From Alphaproteobacteria bacterium (GTDB lineage: Bacteria; Pseudomonadota; Alphaproteobacteria; Rhizobiales; GCA-2746425), in NCBI GenBank assembly GCA_024743215.1, contig JANSWZ010000001.1, positions 248,001 through 312,000 on the forward strand: 64,000 nucleotides of DNA, given 5' to 3'. A program made the position numbers and the translations under genes. Shown here in pieces: positions 56,029 through 64,000 of the stretch; the first letter of the stretch is position 1, and each line of letters starts with the position of its first letter. The notes under the pieces are model-generated. The model searched no databases. It was not told where the DNA came from and saw nothing but the letters and a program-made list of their open reading frames with translations.

Positions 56029-57084
56029 TTACGAAACCATTCGATCTTCGTCGAAGTCACCCTTTTCGGACATGACGCAGTTTCTACCGGCACGTTTTGC
56101 GGAATATAGTGCTGCATCGGCCCGTTCAATGAGTGTCACTGCAGTGTCGTCCTGCTCGTAGCGCGCTACGCCGGCTGATACTGTGACATTGCCAAGCTTT
56201 TCGCCTGTTGATCGCTTCAGGAGCTTCCTGTCCTTGATGGCTTCTCGGATAAGGTCTGCCTGCATGATTGCCTCATCCAATGTGGTGTCAGGCAAGATCA
56301 CCGCAAATTCCTCACCACCGTAACGGGCGGCGATATCTGGTGCTGAAATAGTGTTCTTTATTGTCATGCCGACAAGTCTCAGGACCTGATCACCTGTTTG
56401 GTGGCCCCAAGTATCATTGAATTGTTTGAAATGATCGATGTCGAGCATGATCAGGCAGAATGTTGTGCCAATGCCTGAACTGGCCTGCACCTTGCGCGAC
56501 ATGGTCTGGTCAAACAAGCGGCGATTGCCAAGGCCCGTCAACTCATCGGTGAGGTTTTCAAACCGCGCTGCTTCCAAATTGTCCTTCAATTCGGCAACCT
56601 GTGATTGGGACTCTTTTAATTTGTCTTCCATCTCCTTGTGAGATGCACGAACTACGGCAGTGGCTTTTACAAGTTGATGAACAACATTCTTGACCGCACC
56701 TGCATTTTTGGCCGCGCCAAGTTCGCTGGAAAGTTCCGACAGAGTGGTTGAATAGTCCTCGTTCACTTCCATGCTTTGATCGATGCTGCCGAGCATGGTT
56801 TCAATCTGATCGCTGAAATTGCTGCCGAACTGATCAAGCTTGTCTCCCAGACGAAAGGGGGACAAAAATGTGTCATACAAATAGGTGGTTTCTTCAAGTG
56901 TGACTTTGCCACGTGAACGGAGAATTTCGTTGATGGCTGTGTTGAGCTTCTGGTCGAAACCAGCCGAGTAGGTGTACCAAAGCTCATAGTGGCGCGGAAA
57001 CGCAGGAACTTCGCAGCGTTTGATCTGCTTCAGTGCCGCTTCGCCATGCACCAAAGTGCGACGAAAATCTTCATGCTCAGCCAT
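56029..57084 (-). CDS. Diguanylate cyclase (GGDEF) with helical N-terminal domain
   Basis: Predicted to make c-di-GMP from two GTP. The 351-residue cytosolic product has a helical N-terminal region (about 1-175) containing RHYELWYTYSAG and a coiled coil (about 145-175), with no transmembrane helix. A complete GGDEF domain follows: DELTGLGNRR, IMLDIDHFKQFND, RYGGEEF with the signature at 256-260, and VTVSAGVA. The allosteric inhibition site RxxD, expected five residues before GGEEF, reads SAPD (247-250), so the canonical I-site Arg is missing. It opposes the two EAL proteins in function. It is convergent with tenA. Confidence 0.92.
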   Translation of the reverse strand: MAEHEDFRRTLVHGEAALKQIKRCEVPAFPRHYELWYTYSAGFDQKLNTAINEILRSRGKVTLEETTYLYDTFLSPFRLGDKLDQFGSNFSDQIETMLGSIDQSMEVNEDYSTTLSELSSELGAAKNAGAVKNVVHQLVKATAVVRASHKEMEDKLKESQSQVAELKDNLEAARFENLTDELTGLGNRRLFDQTMSRKVQASSGIGTTFCLIMLDIDHFKQFNDTWGHQTGDQVLRLVGMTIKNTISAPDIAARYGGEEFAVILPDTTLDEAIMQADLIREAIKDRKLLKRSTGEKLGNVTVSAGVARYEQDDTAVTLIERADAALYSAKRAGRNCVMSEKGDFDEDRMVS

Positions 57085-57191
57085 AATTCAACCGGTCGTC
57101 CAAATAAATTAGACCAATTGTTATGACGATACGCTTAAGACTGAGTTAATCCAGCAAATTTGTTCGGCGGCGTTAATAAGATATACACCTT

Positions 57192-58688
57192 CTAGTTGAG
57201 GCTTACCGAGCGAAGCAGAAAAGCTGGTACGTGATCAGCTTCCGCAAACGGCACATTATCGTTAGCCGTCTGTTTGCGGCGGTTCGTGCCCTTGGGGTTG
57301 CGTGCCCTCTGAGAATCTTCCGCCTTTGCTGGCTCTGTCGTTTTTCCAGCATCACGTGTAGGCTCGCTCGCCTTCTCAGCCACAGGTTGTGGCTTTGGTG
57401 CAGCTCGACGAGGCTTTCTCTCAGAGCGTCGTGGCTTCCTGGTTTCGGGCTGTTCTGATTGGTTATCCGCCTCAGCTTTCGCGTCGTCCTTTTGTGCATC
57501 GTGAGGCACACCGGTTGAATTCTCGGAAACTTCGATGAGGGGCTTGCCGATAAGCTTTTCGACAGCATCAAGATATTTCTGATCGGATTTGGATACAAGC
57601 GTGTAGGCCGCTCCGCTGCGTCCCGCACGGCCAGTTCGACCAATTCGATGGACATAGTCTTCCGCATGTGTCGGAACATCAAAATTAAACACGTGGCTGA
57701 CTTCCGGAATATCCAGGCCACGGGCCGCTACATCACTTGCAACGAGCAGCTTTGTGCTCAAATCCTTGAATGATGCGAGCATTTTCATGCGTGCGTGCTG
57801 ATCCATATCGCCGTGCAAAGCGCCAGCATTATAACCATGGCGTTCCAGCGAACGAGCCACGGTGGCCACGTCACGTTTGCGGTTGCAGAAGATGATGGCG
57901 TTCTGGAGATCAGCGGCATTGTCAATCAAATGCCGGAGCGCTGCACGTTTTTCTGCTGGCTTTGATCCGCAATGAACAACGTTTTGCGTCACAGTGAGAG
58001 CTGCTGATGATCGTGCGGCAACTTCTACCCGAGCCGGGTTATGCAAAAACTGGTCCGCGAGCTTCTGAATCTCATTTGGCATGGTTGCCGAAAAGAACAG
58101 GGTCTGTCGTGTGAAGGGGATCAATTTGCAGATACGTTCAATATCGGGAATGAAACCCATATCCAGCATACGATCGGCTTCATCGATAACCAGAATATCC
58201 ACGCCGGTCAGCAGTAGTTTGCCGCGTTCAAAATGATCCAGCAGACGACCAGGCGTAGCAATAAGCACATCCGCGCCACGCATCAGCTTCTTTTCCTGCT
58301 CGTCAAAGGAAACGCCGCCAATCAGAAGAGCAACATTCAATTTATGGCCTGAGCCATAGATCTTGAAGTTTTCTTCGACCTGTGCCGCCAATTCGCGTGT
58401 CGGCTCCAAAATGAGGGTCCGAGGCATGCGCGCACGAGCGCGGCCTTTTTCCAGTAAGGTCAGCATTGGCAGGGTAAAACTGGCTGTTTTACCGGTCCCA
58501 GTCTGTGCTGTTCCCAACACGTCACGCTTTTGCAAAACGTGAGGAATTGCACCCGCTTGGATGGGGGTCGGTTCTGTGTAACCAACACGCTCCACCGCGG
58601 CGAGCACTTTTGGGCTTAGTCCAAGTTCGTCAAATGTCATTTGGGGCTTTTCAGAGATGGGTTTCGAACCAATCTGTTGCGACGCCAA
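57192..58688 (-). CDS. rhlE: DEAD-box RNA helicase, RhlE type
   Basis: The 498-residue protein has the complete DEAD-box set: MTFDELGLSPKVLAAVERVG and TPIQAGAIPHVL (Q motif), AQTGTGKTASF, PTRELAAQ, VIDEADRMLDMGFIPD, FFSATMP, DVAARGLDIPEV and HRIGRTGRAGRSG. The C-terminal 110 residues are basic and low in complexity. This is the RhlE group used in ribosome and mRNA metabolism. The TTG at 58688 has a GGA motif about 9 nt before it; the ATG at 58640 gives a conventional RhlE start (MTFDELGL) but has no Shine-Dalgarno, so the start is uncertain. Confidence 0.93.
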   Translation of the reverse strand: MASQQIGSKPISEKPQMTFDELGLSPKVLAAVERVGYTEPTPIQAGAIPHVLQKRDVLGTAQTGTGKTASFTLPMLTLLEKGRARARMPRTLILEPTRELAAQVEENFKIYGSGHKLNVALLIGGVSFDEQEKKLMRGADVLIATPGRLLDHFERGKLLLTGVDILVIDEADRMLDMGFIPDIERICKLIPFTRQTLFFSATMPNEIQKLADQFLHNPARVEVAARSSAALTVTQNVVHCGSKPAEKRAALRHLIDNAADLQNAIIFCNRKRDVATVARSLERHGYNAGALHGDMDQHARMKMLASFKDLSTKLLVASDVAARGLDIPEVSHVFNFDVPTHAEDYVHRIGRTGRAGRSGAAYTLVSKSDQKYLDAVEKLIGKPLIEVSENSTGVPHDAQKDDAKAEADNQSEQPETRKPRRSERKPRRAAPKPQPVAEKASEPTRDAGKTTEPAKAEDSQRARNPKGTNRRKQTANDNVPFAEADHVPAFLLRSVSLN

Positions 58689-58755
58689 AAGCGTCAGTCC
58701 ATTGTTTCCGGCAACATAGGGTAACAGTTGGAAATGTCAACAAATCTAAGAACTA

Positions 58756-59223
58756 TCAGTTACTTGCCCCACCGAATGAATAGGTTTTTCGATCCTTTAA
58801 AAAGAGCTCGTAACCATAGGGGGCATTGGGATCATCCGTGGGCTCTGCTTCCAGATACACACTCAGCTCCCCTCTGACACCGACCTGTGCCGAGACGCCG
58901 ATAATTTCCTGATTGAGCTTACTGATCTCATCGATTTCCAACGCGTAGGGTGCCGCGCTTTGGCCGCCTTTGTTCAATGGAACCCATTGAATATAAAGGG
59001 ATTGTGTTTCGTCCGGATTAGCCAGCAAAACAACGCGGTGTGTTCCTATTTGCCCATTTGGTCCACGCCATTTGCCCGCCGATTGAACGAACCTAACGGA
59101 AGGCGCCAGGCTTGCCAGAGCGCGCTGGACGCTTTCTGATGCTGTTGCGTAGTGTGGGGTCGTTAAGGATAATGGCAATATGGCTAGGCATGCTGCTGCA
59201 AAAAATGTCTTTTTAAATTTCAT
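58756..59223 (-). CDS. Small exported protein of unknown function
   Basis: The 155-residue product has a clear signal peptide (MKFKKTFFAAACLAILPLSL, then cleavage near ATASE) and a mature part of about 125 residues with alternating polar/hydrophobic strands. Recognisable landmarks are FVQSAGKWRGPNGQIGTHRV and NAPYGYELFLKDRKTYSF near the C-terminus. There are no cysteines after the signal, no lipobox and no catalytic motif. It lies 70 bp downstream of parE and may share its transcript. I do not recognise the family. Confidence 0.75.
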   Translation of the reverse strand: MKFKKTFFAAACLAILPLSLTTPHYATASESVQRALASLAPSVRFVQSAGKWRGPNGQIGTHRVVLLANPDETQSLYIQWVPLNKGGQSAAPYALEIDEISKLNQEIIGVSAQVGVRGELSVYLEAEPTDDPNAPYGYELFLKDRKTYSFGGASN

Positions 59224-59256
59224 CTATGCGCCGTCATTTATTATTTTTATTAAGTC

Positions 59257-59275
59257 AGCCACAGGGGATGTGGCT
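59257..59275 (-). terminator. Stem-loop after parE
   Basis: AGCCACA and TGTGGCT pair perfectly around a 5-nt loop, about 20 nt past the parE stop. On the minus strand GACTTAATAAAAATAAT follows, A/T-rich but not a clean T-run. It may be a weak terminator or attenuator before the small exported-protein gene. Confidence 0.35.
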
Positions 59276-59293
59276 CACGTGGGGGTGTTAGGC

Positions 59294-61354
59294 TTATATA
59301 TCCAAATCGCTGGCGAATTCAGCATTTTCCTGAATAAAGGTAAACCGAGCCTCTGGTTTGTTGCCCATGAGTTGCTCGACCGAGTCCTTTGTCAGCTGAA
59401 CTTCGCTGTCTTCGATGCGGACTTTCAACATTGTCCGCGTTTTTGGATTCATTGTCGTTTCTTTTAGCTGAGCCGGCATCATTTCGCCAAGGCCCTTAAA
59501 CCGGCCAATGTCGATTTTCCCACGGGCATTGAATTCTGTTTCCAGCAATTCATCCTTATGTGCATCGTCGCGCGCATAGAGTGTCTTTCCACCCTGGCTG
59601 ATGCGGTAGAGCGGTGGTACAGCGAGATAGAGATGCCCGTCTTCAATAAGGTCCGGCATTTCGCGATAGAAAAACGTAATCAGAAGCGCGGCGATATGAG
59701 CCCCATCGACATCCGCATCTGTCATGATCACGATTTTATCATAGCGCAGTTCGCTGGAGCGGTAATTGCTGCGCAGACCGGTTCCAAGCGCCTGTCCGAG
59801 ATCAGACAATTGCTGATTGGCCGCCAGCTTTTCGCGCCCTGCATTGGCAACATTGAGGATTTTGCCACGCAGCGGCAGAACTGCCTGGTTCTTTCGGTTA
59901 CGTGCCTGTTTGGCTGACCCGCCAGCTGAGTCACCCTCCACAATAAAGAGTTCTGAGCCTGAAGCGGCACTGCCGGAACAATCCGACAATTTTCCGGGGA
60001 GGCGTAGTTTCCGGGTTGCGCTTTTTCGGTTGATTTCCTTTTCCTGGCGGCGGCGCAGACGCTCTTCAGCACGATCAACCACCCATTCCAGCAATTTGGA
60101 GGCCTGGGAAGGAGAACCGGTCAGCCAGTGATCAAAAGCATCACGTATTGCGCCTTCAACGATTTTTGTCGCTTCTGCTGTGGCAAGCTTGTCCTTTGTC
60201 TGGCCGACAAACTCAGGCTCGCGTACAAAGACTGACAGCATGGCCGCTGAGGATGTCATCACGTCGTCTGACGTTATAACGGAGGCCCGCTTGTTGCCGG
60301 TCAGTTCTGCATAGGCCTTCAGGCCACGCAACAAGGCCGTTCTCAGACCACTTTCATGGGTTCCGCCATCGCCGGTGGGAACCGTGTTGCAGTAGGATTG
60401 TACAAATCCATCACCGGCAAACCAGCTCAAGGCCCATTCGACAGATCCGTGACCACCACGACGGCCGGCCTGACCGGAAAAAATTTCATCGGTCACACGG
60501 TGTTTGGTATCCATCTGATCTTCCAGATAGTCTTTCAAACCACCCGGGAAATGATAAACGCCTTGCTGTGGTGTCGTGTCTTTTTCGCCCAGAAGGCTTG
60601 GATCACAACGCCAACGGATTTCAACGCCACCAAACAGATAGGCTTTCGCGCGCGCCATCTTGAAAAGGATCGCTGGTTTGAAACTGGCTGAAGGCCCAAA
60701 GATTTCGGCATCGGGGTGAAATGTAATCTTGGTACCACGGCGGTTCTGGATGTCTCCCAAATCCTCAAGACGGCTGGTTGCATGACCACGGGAGAAGGTT
60801 TGCCTGTACAGCTTTCTGTTTCGGGCAACCTCGACTTCCAATACGTCTGACAGGGCATTGACGACAGAAATACCGACGCCGTGCAAACCGCCGGAGGTTT
60901 CATAAACCTTGGAGTCAAATTTACCGCCAGCATGCAATGTGGTCATGATGACTTCCAAGGCGGAGCGGTCTTTGAATTTCGGGTGAGGATCAATTGGAAT
61001 GCCACGGCCATTGTCGGTGATGCTGAGAGAGCCGTCGGCGTTACAACTCACTTCAATCCAGTTGGCGTGACCTGCGATTGCCTCATCCATTGAATTGTCA
61101 ATGACTTCAGAGAACAGGTGATGGAGCGCTTTCTCATCAGTTCCGCCGATATACATGCCGGGGCGCTTGCGCACCGGTTCCAGACCTTCCAGAACTTCGA
61201 TGTCGGCTGCAGTGTAGGCTTCAGGATCGCTGAAGTTCCCGGTTGCTCTAGCTTTTGAAGCCGTCTTTTTGGGAGCGGACTGAGGTGGTGTCTTGGCGGG
61301 TGAGGGGGCAGATGGGCGCGTGCCACTGCCAAAAAGATCCTCTGCGTTACTCAT
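59294..61354 (-). CDS. parE: DNA topoisomerase IV subunit B
   Basis: This is the ATPase subunit of topoisomerase IV, which decatenates daughter chromosomes. The 686-residue product has the GHKL ATPase (EVIDNSMDEAIAGHA, NGRGIPIDPH, GGLHGVGISVVNAL), the transducer domain, and a TOPRIM domain with LFIVEGDSAGGSAKQ and IMTDADVDGAHI. A Gly/Pro-rich N-terminal tail precedes the ATPase. It lacks the roughly 150-residue insertion of many proteobacterial GyrB proteins, and its length fits ParE. The start is ambiguous: MSNAEDLFG at 61354 has AGGA only 2 nt away, an ATG at 61372 lacks a site, and a TTG occurs at 61390. Confidence 0.92.
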   Translation of the reverse strand: MSNAEDLFGSGTRPSAPSPAKTPPQSAPKKTASKARATGNFSDPEAYTAADIEVLEGLEPVRKRPGMYIGGTDEKALHHLFSEVIDNSMDEAIAGHANWIEVSCNADGSLSITDNGRGIPIDPHPKFKDRSALEVIMTTLHAGGKFDSKVYETSGGLHGVGISVVNALSDVLEVEVARNRKLYRQTFSRGHATSRLEDLGDIQNRRGTKITFHPDAEIFGPSASFKPAILFKMARAKAYLFGGVEIRWRCDPSLLGEKDTTPQQGVYHFPGGLKDYLEDQMDTKHRVTDEIFSGQAGRRGGHGSVEWALSWFAGDGFVQSYCNTVPTGDGGTHESGLRTALLRGLKAYAELTGNKRASVITSDDVMTSSAAMLSVFVREPEFVGQTKDKLATAEATKIVEGAIRDAFDHWLTGSPSQASKLLEWVVDRAEERLRRRQEKEINRKSATRKLRLPGKLSDCSGSAASGSELFIVEGDSAGGSAKQARNRKNQAVLPLRGKILNVANAGREKLAANQQLSDLGQALGTGLRSNYRSSELRYDKIVIMTDADVDGAHIAALLITFFYREMPDLIEDGHLYLAVPPLYRISQGGKTLYARDDAHKDELLETEFNARGKIDIGRFKGLGEMMPAQLKETTMNPKTRTMLKVRIEDSEVQLTKDSVEQLMGNKPEARFTFIQENAEFASDLDI

Positions 61355-61627
61355 ATCCTGTGGTGGTCCCATTGTGATTCGATGGCTCAACTATAGACAA
61401 AGATAGAACAAAAAGTGGCGGCGGCATTCAAATTGGAGCAATTTTTGTTGCATCTCTGCGGATTAGCGCTTCCAGGCCAACCATGAGTTGCTGATGGCCT
61501 GTGGATGAAATTGCCGAGTGGCGAAAAAAATTCAAAAAAAGCTCATGAACTGGTTTTGGCAACCAAAAGTTTACTTTAATGCGCGATGTTACATTCAGAT
61601 CTGGTCAGGTATTGTGTCGAGGATCAT

Positions 61628-61804
61628 ATGGGCGACAAGTCCACATCAGCTGGCGAAGCTAGTATTAAATTAGCTTCGCCAGCTGCTGTTAATTATAAGC
61701 ATGCCCATGAGGCGGTTTTTGAGCTTTCTAATTTTACAATTAGAATTCCAAATTCTTTTGGCCTCATTTTTATGGCGCTTATTATATTTATTTATCTTTT
61801 TTAA
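61628..61804 (+). CDS. Possible small single-pass membrane protein (58 residues)
   Basis: From the ATG at 61628, preceded by GAGGA at 6-nt spacing, a 58-residue frame encodes a polar N-terminus (MGDKSTSAGEASIKLAS) and ends with the hydrophobic tail FGLIFMALIIFIYLF. The tail is long enough for one transmembrane helix right at the C-terminus, as in tail-anchored or toxin-like small proteins. The coding part contains the perfect inverted repeat at 61647-61685, which is odd for a gene. Base composition is more A+T-rich than the surroundings. An ATG 14 codons upstream lacks a ribosome site. It may equally be a chance frame. Confidence 0.3.
   Translation: MGDKSTSAGEASIKLASPAAVNYKHAHEAVFELSNFTIRIPNSFGLIFMALIIFIYLF
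61647..61685. repeat. Perfect 15-bp inverted repeat
   Basis: CAGCTGGCGAAGCTA (61647-61661) is repeated as its exact reverse complement TAGCTTCGCCAGCTG (61671-61685) around a 9-nt A/T-rich centre. In RNA it would form a very stable hairpin whose stem can extend by a further G-U and U-A pair. No T-run follows on either strand, so it is not an ordinary terminator. No second copy was noticed in the window. Confidence 0.85.
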
Positions 61805-62032
61805 ATAGCATCAACTGATCTGTATATTATGATTGATGTAGCTCTGCTGAGCAGAAACTCTGTAGCGGAGGCGAGCAGTACTGTCTCAACTCTGCTGTTA
61901 GCAAAAGCAGGTGATCATATAGGTGATCGCACGCTGATTGTGCCAAGACTCCAGCTTTTCAGGAGGGAAAAAGTGCAGCAGTGCACATCGGGCATCCGAG
62001 CTGTGCGTTCATTGCAGGGCGATGAAAAGTAA

Positions 62033-62052
62033 GGACCCGCCGTGGCGGGTCC
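62033..62052 (-). terminator. Terminator of the outer-membrane protein gene
   Basis: GGACCCGCC and GGCGGGTCC form a 9-bp perfect stem with a 2-nt centre. On the minus strand it is followed by TTACTTTTC. It lies about 55 nt past the stop of the 62106 gene and fits as its terminator. Confidence 0.7.
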
Positions 62053-62105
62053 GGGTGCAGACATTTATGTAAAAGCAAAAGCGAGTTGTAAAGCGGGATG
62101 CCAGA

Positions 62106-63038
62106 CTAGGTGACGCCGCTATAAAGGCTCTCGAGTGGTTTCAGCACTTCGAACGGATCCAAAGTAACTCCGCCTCTGTCTCGAGATTTAAGAGTCTCAG
62201 CACCAAGATTCATTTTTACGCCTACCAAAACAGTTGTCCGACTTGATTCAACGCCTTCATTGTCAGCAATCTGCCAGGAAATGTCGCTCGTCAGGCTGAA
62301 TGGCGTATCAGCAAACCTGTATTCGGTACCGGCCGCAAGTTCCAAAGCATCCAAGGCGTCCGAACCCTCAAAGTCATACTGCTGATAGGCATAGGTGCCC
62401 TTCACATCAAACCGCCAGTTGTCGGTGTAAAAATACCGTGCTTCCAATGATGCGATCAGACCATCGCTTGCGAAGTTGCTACTACCAAATGGACCGCCGC
62501 CGTCTGTTTTCGTTCTTTGGTAGCCTGCCTGCCCATAAAACGTGAAATTACCGTAATATTTCTGAGCCTCACCGCCGAAATAAAAGCGAGTTGTGTCTTG
62601 GTTGAAACCGGCAAAGTCGAAAGATGTTTTCCCAAGTTGCACAATTGCGCCCAGCAGATAACTTGAATTTTGCGTGTAGATGTGGGTTGCGGCATCAAAA
62701 TCTGATGAAGTTACATTTCCGTCAACAAATCCGCCGTTATAATCTACTCCCAAATCGCTTCGATCATAGACGAGGTCCTTTTGTATACTCACACCATTAT
62801 CGAAGTGGTAGACACCGGACGCACGTGCGCCGTAGCTGAAGTCTTCAAAATTTTCTGAATAATCATCTTGTTCGAGTTTGGTCCAATTGTATCCACCAAA
62901 AGTCGAGAAATAAGCATCCCACTTTATCTCGCGGCTGGCGCCATCCATCAATTCATAGTTCATCTCGGGCAATTCTTCCGAAAATGCCATTGACGTCGAT
63001 AGTGCGAGCAAAATCCCGCTTAGCACGTACTTTTTCAT
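62106..63038 (-). CDS. Putative outer-membrane beta-barrel protein of unknown function
   Basis: The 310-residue product has a signal peptide (MKKYVLSGILLALSTSMAFS) and then amphipathic strands rich in Tyr, Phe, Gly and Asp: WDAYFSTFGGYNW, FSYGARASGVYHFDNG, RFYFGGEAQKYYGNFTFYGQ, SLEARYFYTDNWRFDVKGTY. This pattern is typical of small outer-membrane barrels. A C-terminal tail of about 25 polar residues follows the last strand, so the chain does not end in the canonical aromatic residue. I cannot assign it to a named porin family. It has its own terminator and lies 208 bp from glnA. The longer Asp/Gly loops suggest surface exposure. Confidence 0.75.
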   Translation of the reverse strand: MKKYVLSGILLALSTSMAFSEELPEMNYELMDGASREIKWDAYFSTFGGYNWTKLEQDDYSENFEDFSYGARASGVYHFDNGVSIQKDLVYDRSDLGVDYNGGFVDGNVTSSDFDAATHIYTQNSSYLLGAIVQLGKTSFDFAGFNQDTTRFYFGGEAQKYYGNFTFYGQAGYQRTKTDGGGPFGSSNFASDGLIASLEARYFYTDNWRFDVKGTYAYQQYDFEGSDALDALELAAGTEYRFADTPFSLTSDISWQIADNEGVESSRTTVLVGVKMNLGAETLKSRDRGGVTLDPFEVLKPLESLYSGVT

Positions 63039-63193
63039 AAATACCCCGATTCGTGTTGCCGTATCTCAAGATGATATCATTTTCAGGTGCAGCTACATGT
63101 ATCTAAAAAGCAACAAATCACGCTATGCGGGTATTTTTCTATCTGGGGTCCGAAAAAGGGGAGCTGCAACTTATAGTTCAGTTGCGCCACTGT

Positions 63194-63228
63194 CGGAAAG
63201 GCACGGCATGTCACACAGTGCCTTTCCG
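63194..63228 (-). terminator. Stem-loop downstream of glnA
   Basis: CGGAAAGGCAC (63194-63204) pairs with GTGCCTTTCCG (63218-63228) over 11 bp with a 13-nt loop, starting about 20 nt after the glnA stop. It has no T-run on the minus strand, so termination is inferred from its position. Confidence 0.5.
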
Positions 63229-63246
63229 GATAGTATGGCTGCCGTG

Positions 63247-64000
63247 TTAGACAGAGTAGTACATGTCGAACTCAACCGGATGCGGTGTGTGTTCGTAACG
63301 GATGTTCTCTTCCATTTTCAGGTCGACATAGGCGTCGATCTGATCGTCGTCCATAACGCCACCGGCTTTCAGGAAGTCGCGGTCAGCGTCAAGGCTTTCC
63401 AGAGCTTCCCGAAGGGAGCCTGCTACAGTTGGGATTTCCGCCAGTTCTGCTGGTGGCAGATCATACAGATCCTTATCCATGGCTTCGCCCGGGTGCAGCT
63501 TGTTCTTGATACCATCAAGGCCAGCCATCAGGAGGGCAGTGAAGGCAAGGTAAGGATTGGCTGTCGGATCTGGGAACCTGATTTCAACGCGCTTGCCTTT
63601 TGGCGATGCACTGAACGGAATGCGACAGGACGCTGAACGGTTGCGTGCTGAGTAGGCCAGCAGAACCGGTGCTTCATAACCTGGAACCAGACGTTTGTAG
63701 GAATTGGTCGATGGGTTCGTGAATGCGTTAATCGCTTTTGCGTGCTTCAGAATACCGCCAATATAGAACAGGCACTCTTCCGACAGATCAGCATATTGAT
63801 TGCCAGCAAACAACGGATTGCCGTCTTTCCAGATCGACTGATGGCAGTGCATGCCTGTGCCATTGTCACCAAAGACCGGTTTGGGCATGAATGTGGCCGT
63901 TTTGCCCCAGGCATGAGCCACCTGATGGACAACATATTTGTAGATCTGCTGGTGATCGGCCATTTTTGTCAATGTCTGGAAGACCAGGCCCAATTCGTGC
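63247..64000 (-). CDS. glnA: Glutamine synthetase type I, C-terminal part
   Basis: Makes glutamine from glutamate and ammonia. About the last 250 codons are in the window; the gene continues past the right edge. Visible hallmarks are [21 protein letters not shown], shown here only in part as [14 protein letters not shown], then [40 protein letters not shown] and LYDLPPAE. The last includes the tyrosine that GlnE adenylylates in type I-beta enzymes, so regulation by adenylylation is expected. A stem-loop follows the stop codon. A GlnB gene, often next to glnA, would lie outside the window. Confidence 0.96.
   Translation of the reverse strand, partial: HELGLVFQTLTKMADHQQIYKYVVHQVAHAWGKTATFMPKPVFGDNGTGMHCHQSIWKDGNPLFAGNQYADLSEECLFYIGGILKHAKAINAFTNPSTNSYKRLVPGYEAPVLLAYSARNRSASCRIPFSASPKGKRVEIRFPDPTANPYLAFTALLMAGLDGIKNKLHPGEAMDKDLYDLPPAELAEIPTVAGSLREALESLDADRDFLKAGGVMDDDQIDAYVDLKMEENIRYEHTPHPVEFDMYYSV

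Larger units (their letters stand above)
61391..62105. other. AT-rich intergenic region between the parE start and an outer-membrane protein gene
   Basis: This is the longest stretch without an assured gene (715 bp). It carries a short palindrome, TTTTGG-CAA-CCAAAA (61554-61568), and the possible small membrane-protein gene and perfect inverted repeat listed separately. A markedly A+T-rich tract follows at about 61700-61810, and the terminator hairpin near 62033-62052 ends the region. A 67-codon reading frame at 61829-62032 has no ribosome site and overlaps that terminator, so I do not call it. The parE promoter must also be here. Confidence 0.5.

Noticed and set aside
61829-62032. A 67-codon plus-strand frame in the AT-rich gap
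   Set aside because: No Shine-Dalgarno, and its end meets the terminator hairpin of the outer-membrane protein gene.
1-64000. tRNA or rRNA genes, CRISPR arrays, prophage or insertion sequences
   Set aside because: I looked for tRNA T-arm sequences, regularly spaced direct repeats, transposase motifs and integrase motifs and found none.

Overview
The window is a stretch of core chromosome from an alphaproteobacterium, most likely a Hyphomicrobiales (Rhizobiales) species of moderate G+C content. Three conserved gene neighbourhoods support this: lptF-lptG-lptD-surA divergent from pepA-holC, rplM-rpsI-argC, and a sufS2-sufB-sufC-sufD-sufS-sufT-sufA operon with an Irr-type iron-control-element candidate in front of it. 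Most proteins can be named from visible motifs. I see no rRNA, tRNA, insertion sequence, prophage or CRISPR array.

Layout. 1-5082 (minus): outer-membrane biogenesis genes lptF, lptG, lptD and the first codons of a surA-like chaperone, with ATGA stop/start overlaps. 5322-8843 (plus): leucyl aminopeptidase, DNA polymerase III chi subunit, L-serine dehydratase. 9048-12070: ribosomal proteins L13 and S9 with a strong terminator, a minus-strand pirin, and argC. 12183-13970: aspS. 14023-18660 (minus): three tandem exported proteins of unknown function that share a C-terminal module; this is the least understood part of the window. 18966-22498 (plus): two adjacent membrane-bound CSS-motif EAL phosphodiesterases. 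22654-26509: malic enzyme and AMP nucleosidase. 26577-29225 (minus): RNase E, preceded by a leader of about 430 nt. 29848-33849: cell-wall amidase and penicillin-binding protein 1A. 33954-35085: prfB with an intact programmed +1 frameshift. 35101-37210 (minus): M23 endopeptidase and a single-cysteine peroxiredoxin. 37476-40967: a large AsmA/YhdP-like envelope protein. 41002-47339: tyrS, anmK, a DEAD-box helicase with a DbpA-type domain, and an S41-like protease.

47509-56005: a small alpha/beta hydrolase diverges from the suf iron-sulfur assembly operon, which ends in tenA, a thiamin-salvage enzyme. 56029-61354 (minus): a diguanylate cyclase without a canonical I-site, an RhlE-type helicase, a small exported protein and topoisomerase IV subunit B. 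61391-62105 is an AT-rich intergenic stretch with a perfect 15-bp inverted repeat inside a possible 58-residue membrane-protein gene. 62106-63038 (minus) is an unassigned outer-membrane beta-barrel, and 63247-64000 is the 3' part of glnA.

Taken together the genes serve envelope assembly and cell-wall turnover, translation, RNA decay, c-di-GMP signalling and Fe-S cluster biogenesis. No obvious novel multi-gene system such as a defence island or secretion locus is present. The best candidates for undescribed biology are the three exported paralogues, the iron-control box and tenA in the suf operon, the paired redox-type EAL enzymes, the long rne leader, and the AT-rich island near parE.
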